This document shows, piece by piece, positions 4,447 to 7,063 of a stretch of 7,063 nucleotides of DNA. The first letter of the stretch is position 1; the number at the start of each line of letters is the position of its first letter. The stretch covers positions 86,745 to 93,807 of the forward strand of contig JABDCJ010000003.1 in the NCBI GenBank assembly GCA_013288145.1. The letters run 5' to 3'. The notes beneath the pieces are model-generated. The model was given only the letters and a program-made list of their open reading frames with translations, ran no database searches and was not told the origin of the DNA. This DNA comes from Nitrososphaerota archaeon (GTDB taxonomy: Archaea; Thermoproteota; Nitrososphaeria; Nitrososphaerales; CADDZS01). Made by a program: the position numbers and the translations under genes.

Positions 4447-5367
4447 TTGGACAACAATTCAGCTCCGTCCAAGATTTCCGTCATTGGATTCGGCCTGATG
4501 GGCGCACAGATCAGCCAGGTACTTGCGCTGTCCGGTTTTGAAGTAATTGCCTATGACATAAACGATGATCTCCTTTCAAAAGGGATCGAGCTAATCAAAT
4601 CTGGAAGATACGGCCTAGAAAATTCGGTAGCAAAGTCTCGCATCTCACGGGAGATCGCTGACTCTGCGTTGTCCAAGATCGCGACAACAACTTCCCTCGA
4701 TAACGCTCTTGATCACGCTCATTTTGTACTTGAAGCGGTGGTGGAGAGTTTGAAAACAAAACAGCAGATCTTCAAGATGGCCGCGGAAGTTGCTGACCCA
4801 TCCGCTGTGCTTGCGAGCAACACTTCCACCCTGAGTATCGCGAAGATCGGAGAGTCTCTCAGGCCGAAAGACAGGACAAGACTTGCCGGGATGCATTTCT
4901 TCAATCCGCCGCAGCTGATGAAACTCGTGGAAATTGTAAAGACCAGTAAGACATCCAACGCGACGATTTCGAGGATTGAATCAGTATCTCGTTATATGGG
5001 AAAGACATCTATTACCGTTCGAGATTATCCCGGATTCGTCGCAAACCGGATCGGGATTTCCGTATTTGTTGAAGCAAGCGAACTTCTCGAAAAAAAAATT
5101 GCAAACGTGCGCGAAATCGATCTTAGCATGAGATTGGGTTATGGATATCCCGTGGGTCCATTCGAATTAGGCGATCTGGTCGGTCTCGATGCTAGATTGC
5201 GAAACTTGAAAGCCCTCTACGCGGAGACTGCAGACAAAAGATTCCGGCCTCCAAGAATTTTGAAATTACTCGTTATGCAGGGATACTTAGGCGATCCGAA
5301 GACAAAGCCCGGAAGTAAGGGCGGGTACTATGAGTACTTTGGCTTGAAGAGGCCTTCCGAAGATTGA
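4447..5367 (+). CDS. 3-hydroxyacyl-CoA dehydrogenase, NAD-dependent
   Basis: This cytoplasmic enzyme interconverts 3-hydroxyacyl-CoA and 3-oxoacyl-CoA with NAD, as in beta-oxidation or C4 hydroxybutyryl-CoA metabolism. The 306 residues form the stand-alone dehydrogenase, without the hydratase domain fused to the thaumarchaeal carbon-fixation enzyme. The Rossmann loop is GFGLMG at 14-19, and Asp37 (AYDIND) at the end of the second strand indicates NAD rather than NADP. The substrate loop is SNTSTLSI at 124-131. The catalytic dyad is His150 (MHFFNPP) and Glu162 (VEIV), with Asn200 in DYPGFVANRI. The C-terminal domain carries GYGYPVGPFELGDLVGLD at about 231-248 and ends GSKGGYYEY. TTG at 4447 is the start because an in-frame TGA immediately precedes it. 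Its stop overlaps the start of the CoA-transferase, so the two are one operon. The chain length handled cannot be read from the sequence. Confidence 0.93.
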   Translation: MDNNSAPSKISVIGFGLMGAQISQVLALSGFEVIAYDINDDLLSKGIELIKSGRYGLENSVAKSRISREIADSALSKIATTTSLDNALDHAHFVLEAVVESLKTKQQIFKMAAEVADPSAVLASNTSTLSIAKIGESLRPKDRTRLAGMHFFNPPQLMKLVEIVKTSKTSNATISRIESVSRYMGKTSITVRDYPGFVANRIGISVFVEASELLEKKIANVREIDLSMRLGYGYPVGPFELGDLVGLDARLRNLKALYAETADKRFRPPRILKLLVMQGYLGDPKTKPGSKGGYYEYFGLKRPSED

Positions 5368-6536
5368 CTCTTCTCCATTCGATACGAGTACTTGAAGTAA
5401 GTCATGCGGTCGCGGGACCGACTGCCTCGCAGGTTCTCGCAGATTATGGAGCTGAAGTCATCAAGATCGAGAGACCAGGTAAAGGAGACATTTTCCGCGA
5501 AGTGCCCGGCATGGGTCCAACGATGTTTCTTGCGGTAAATCGCGGCAAGAAAAGCGTGGCACTTGATCTCAAGACCGGAGAAGGACTGGCACTTTTCTAT
5601 CGCCTAGTTGACAAGAGTAACGTTGTGATCGAAAATCTGGGACCGGGAGTTGCCGAGAATTTAGGAATAACTTACTCGAAAATCAAAAAGGAAAATCCCG
5701 GCATTGTTTACTGCAAGATTGAAAGTTTTGGGAAGGGGCCCAACGAGAACACGCCGGCTTACGATCCCATTCTGCAAGCAGCCGTAGGAATAATGTCCAC
5801 AACCGGATTTCCTCCGGATCGTTTTGCTCGTGCTGGAATTTCACTCGTCGATATGAGCACGGGGCTTCATGCGTCGGCAGGCATTCTTGCACTCCTGCTT
5901 CGGAAGAGAGAAACAGGCATTGGAGGTGAATTGCGGGTCTCGCTCTTCGACACCGCATCATATTTTATGTCCTACTGGGTAGCCATGTTCGACCTATTTC
6001 AGAGGGACACCTTTCCACTGGGATCAGGGCACATCTTCGGGTCACCCTACAACCTGTTCAAGACCAAAGACGGCCATGTCTACATAGCAATCGCGAGCGA
6101 CGCCCACTGGCAGGCTTTCTGCTCAAAGCTTGGATTCTCAGATCTGCTCGAAAACAAGAATTATCAAGGCGCGCAAGATCGCGTACGACTGAAAAAGTCA
6201 CTTGAGCGAACGATCGCCCAGCGAATCGCAAAATTAAGCGATCGCGAGATTGGAAGTCGGCTACGGGATTCTAGTGTCCCGTTCGGAGTTTTCAACACCG
6301 TTGCTTCTCTCCTGAAAGATCCGCATTTTCTAAGCAGACATCTACTGAAAGATTACCAGTACTCGGGCAAAAAGTTCCGAACCATAGTCAATCCAGCTGT
6401 CGTAGATGGAGAAAGGCCATTCGCCAAAAATGATCCTCCTCAAATCGGCGATGATACTGAAAAGGTTCTACGTGAAATACTCGATCTAGAGAAAGCCGAC
6501 ATTCGAAGTTTGAGGTTGAAGGGCGTCATAGCTTAG
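5364..6536 (+). CDS. Class III CoA-transferase (CaiB/BaiF family)
   Basis: Family III CoA-transferases move CoA from one acyl-CoA to another carboxylic acid through an aspartyl intermediate, in the cytoplasm and usually as an interlocked dimer. The 390 residues show VLEVSHAVAGPTASQVLADYGAEVIKIE at the start, with the GP-x-A loop. They continue with GKKSVALDLK (61-70), VIENLGPGVAENLG (88-101), and the catalytic Asp163 in LVDMSTGLHA. Later come LFDTA (194-198) and GSPYNLFKTKDG near 226-237, and the usual closing motif IGDDTEKVLREIL at 361-373. Length is typical. The TTG start at 5364 overlaps the TGA stop of the dehydrogenase (TTGA), so translation is probably coupled. Relatives act on carnitine, bile acids, oxalate, formate, succinate/malate, or aromatic acids; the family name alone does not tell the substrate. 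It would most simply activate an acid whose 3-hydroxyacyl-CoA form is handled by the upstream enzyme. Confidence 0.93.
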   Translation: MTLLHSIRVLEVSHAVAGPTASQVLADYGAEVIKIERPGKGDIFREVPGMGPTMFLAVNRGKKSVALDLKTGEGLALFYRLVDKSNVVIENLGPGVAENLGITYSKIKKENPGIVYCKIESFGKGPNENTPAYDPILQAAVGIMSTTGFPPDRFARAGISLVDMSTGLHASAGILALLLRKRETGIGGELRVSLFDTASYFMSYWVAMFDLFQRDTFPLGSGHIFGSPYNLFKTKDGHVYIAIASDAHWQAFCSKLGFSDLLENKNYQGAQDRVRLKKSLERTIAQRIAKLSDREIGSRLRDSSVPFGVFNTVASLLKDPHFLSRHLLKDYQYSGKKFRTIVNPAVVDGERPFAKNDPPQIGDDTEKVLREILDLEKADIRSLRLKGVIA

Positions 6537-6561
6537 TTAAATGAAATTGTTCCCCAACTCG

Positions 6562-6568
6562 CTTAAAT
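6562..6568 (+). promoter_or_regulatory. TATA-like box for the last gene
   Basis: CTTAAAT lies 38-44 bases before the TTG at 6606 and predicts a start near 6591, about 15 bases upstream of the TTG. It follows the CoA-transferase stop by about 25 bases, so the last gene is probably transcribed on its own. Confidence 0.4.
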
Positions 6569-6582
6569 CGCCGCAAGGTAAT

Positions 6583-6603
6583 TTTGATCTCAGTAAGATC
6601 AAA
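6583..6603. repeat. Perfect 8-bp inverted repeat before the last gene
   Basis: TTTGATCT (6583-6590) and AGATCAAA (6596-6603) are perfect arms around the spacer CAGTA. The repeat ends two bases before the TTG start at 6606 and lies downstream of the TATA-like box. The layout matches the repeat before the dehydrogenase gene but the sequence differs. It could be an operator or a leader hairpin. Confidence 0.6.
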
Positions 6604-6605
6604 GC

Positions 6606-7063
6606 TTGTCGGGCGATAATGAAATCATTTTGGCGCAGGAGCAAGACGTCCAGGTCAAAGACAATGTTCCTGGTAAGATGAAAGATCTAGTTGGAACTCT
6701 TGTTCTGACCAACAAACGTCTTCTGTTTGTAGAAGCAAACAAAGAAGATGAAGTTAACATTCATCTCGGTCCCATAACCAAGTATTCTGGAACGATCCGC
6801 TACGCAGACGTTGAAGATCTCGGCGAAATCACAGCAAACCCGAACAACCTGAGCATTCCGCTTGCATCAATCGTGAACGTTTCGGGCACAGAAGGTATCA
6901 TTCATCCGCCAGAACTGAAAGTTTCTTTGAAAGGGGATCAGGGCCAGGAGGAACATGCGGTCTTTACCGGGGAATTGACGGGCGGAAGGAAGAAAGATCT
7001 GAAAGATTGGGCGAGGCTCATCCAGGGATTAAAGAAGGGCACAATTAGTATTCAAATGCCGAA
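6606..7063 (+). CDS. Unnamed protein with possible PH/GRAM-like fold, C-terminus missing
   Basis: I do not recognise this protein by name. About 152 codons are present and the frame is still open at the window edge. It starts SGDNEIILAQEQDVQVKDN and continues LVGTLVLTNKRLLFVEAN at about residues 28-45. This 'gel up to a bulky loop, then TxxRLxFV' pattern is what PH-like and GRAM-like domains show (a shared fold, not a proven function). A polar, Gly/Pro-rich middle follows, then a second strand/helix part with KDLKDWARLIQGLKKG near residues 132-147, probably the closing amphipathic helix of such a fold. No signal peptide or membrane helix is visible, so it is probably cytoplasmic. TTG at 6606 is the first possible start after an in-frame TAA at 6594; a TTG at 6630 is the only near alternative. 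It has its own TATA-like box and an inverted repeat directly before the start. Confidence 0.7.
   Translation, partial: MSGDNEIILAQEQDVQVKDNVPGKMKDLVGTLVLTNKRLLFVEANKEDEVNIHLGPITKYSGTIRYADVEDLGEITANPNNLSIPLASIVNVSGTEGIIHPPELKVSLKGDQGQEEHAVFTGELTGGRKKDLKDWARLIQGLKKGTISIQMP

Overview
The window looks like a stretch of an archaeal chromosome, most likely from the Nitrososphaerota (Thaumarchaeota). This lineage call is an inference. It rests on a DUF5679-type zinc-ribbon microprotein, an archease, AT-rich TATA-like boxes about 25-45 bases before most starts, short or absent leaders, U-tract terminators, and heavy use of TTG starts (five of ten genes). No rRNA, IS element, CRISPR array or phage gene is visible.

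Layout. Positions 1-1088 lie on the minus strand: an EamA-type membrane transporter cut by the window edge, preceded by an unrecognised 101-residue protein. From 1141 onward all recognised coding genes are on the plus strand. They are a 49-residue DUF5679 zinc ribbon with a clear hairpin/U-tract terminator, an unrecognised 81-83 residue protein, cysteinyl-tRNA synthetase (cysS), archease, a one-domain thioredoxin, a 3-hydroxyacyl-CoA dehydrogenase, a class III (CaiB/BaiF) CoA-transferase, and the start of a possible PH/GRAM-like protein running off the right edge.

The genes fall into two functional themes. cysS and archease both serve tRNA metabolism (charging, and stimulation of the RtcB ligase). 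Between them, on the minus strand, lies the 3' half of a tRNA gene: T-arm, acceptor strand and probably a class II variable arm. It has no recognisable adjoining 5' half, and the end of cysS reads through it. The dehydrogenase and CoA-transferase overlap by 4 bases and form a two-gene unit for acyl-CoA metabolism. Together they would activate an acid by CoA transfer and oxidise or reduce a 3-hydroxyacyl-CoA. The substrate cannot be read from the sequence.

The features most worth a second look are the orphan tRNA 3' half inside the cysS end, and two perfect inverted repeats (9-bp and 8-bp arms, each with a 5-base spacer). Each repeat sits between a TATA-like box and a TTG start, before the dehydrogenase and before the last gene. 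I did not find a convincing new multi-gene system.
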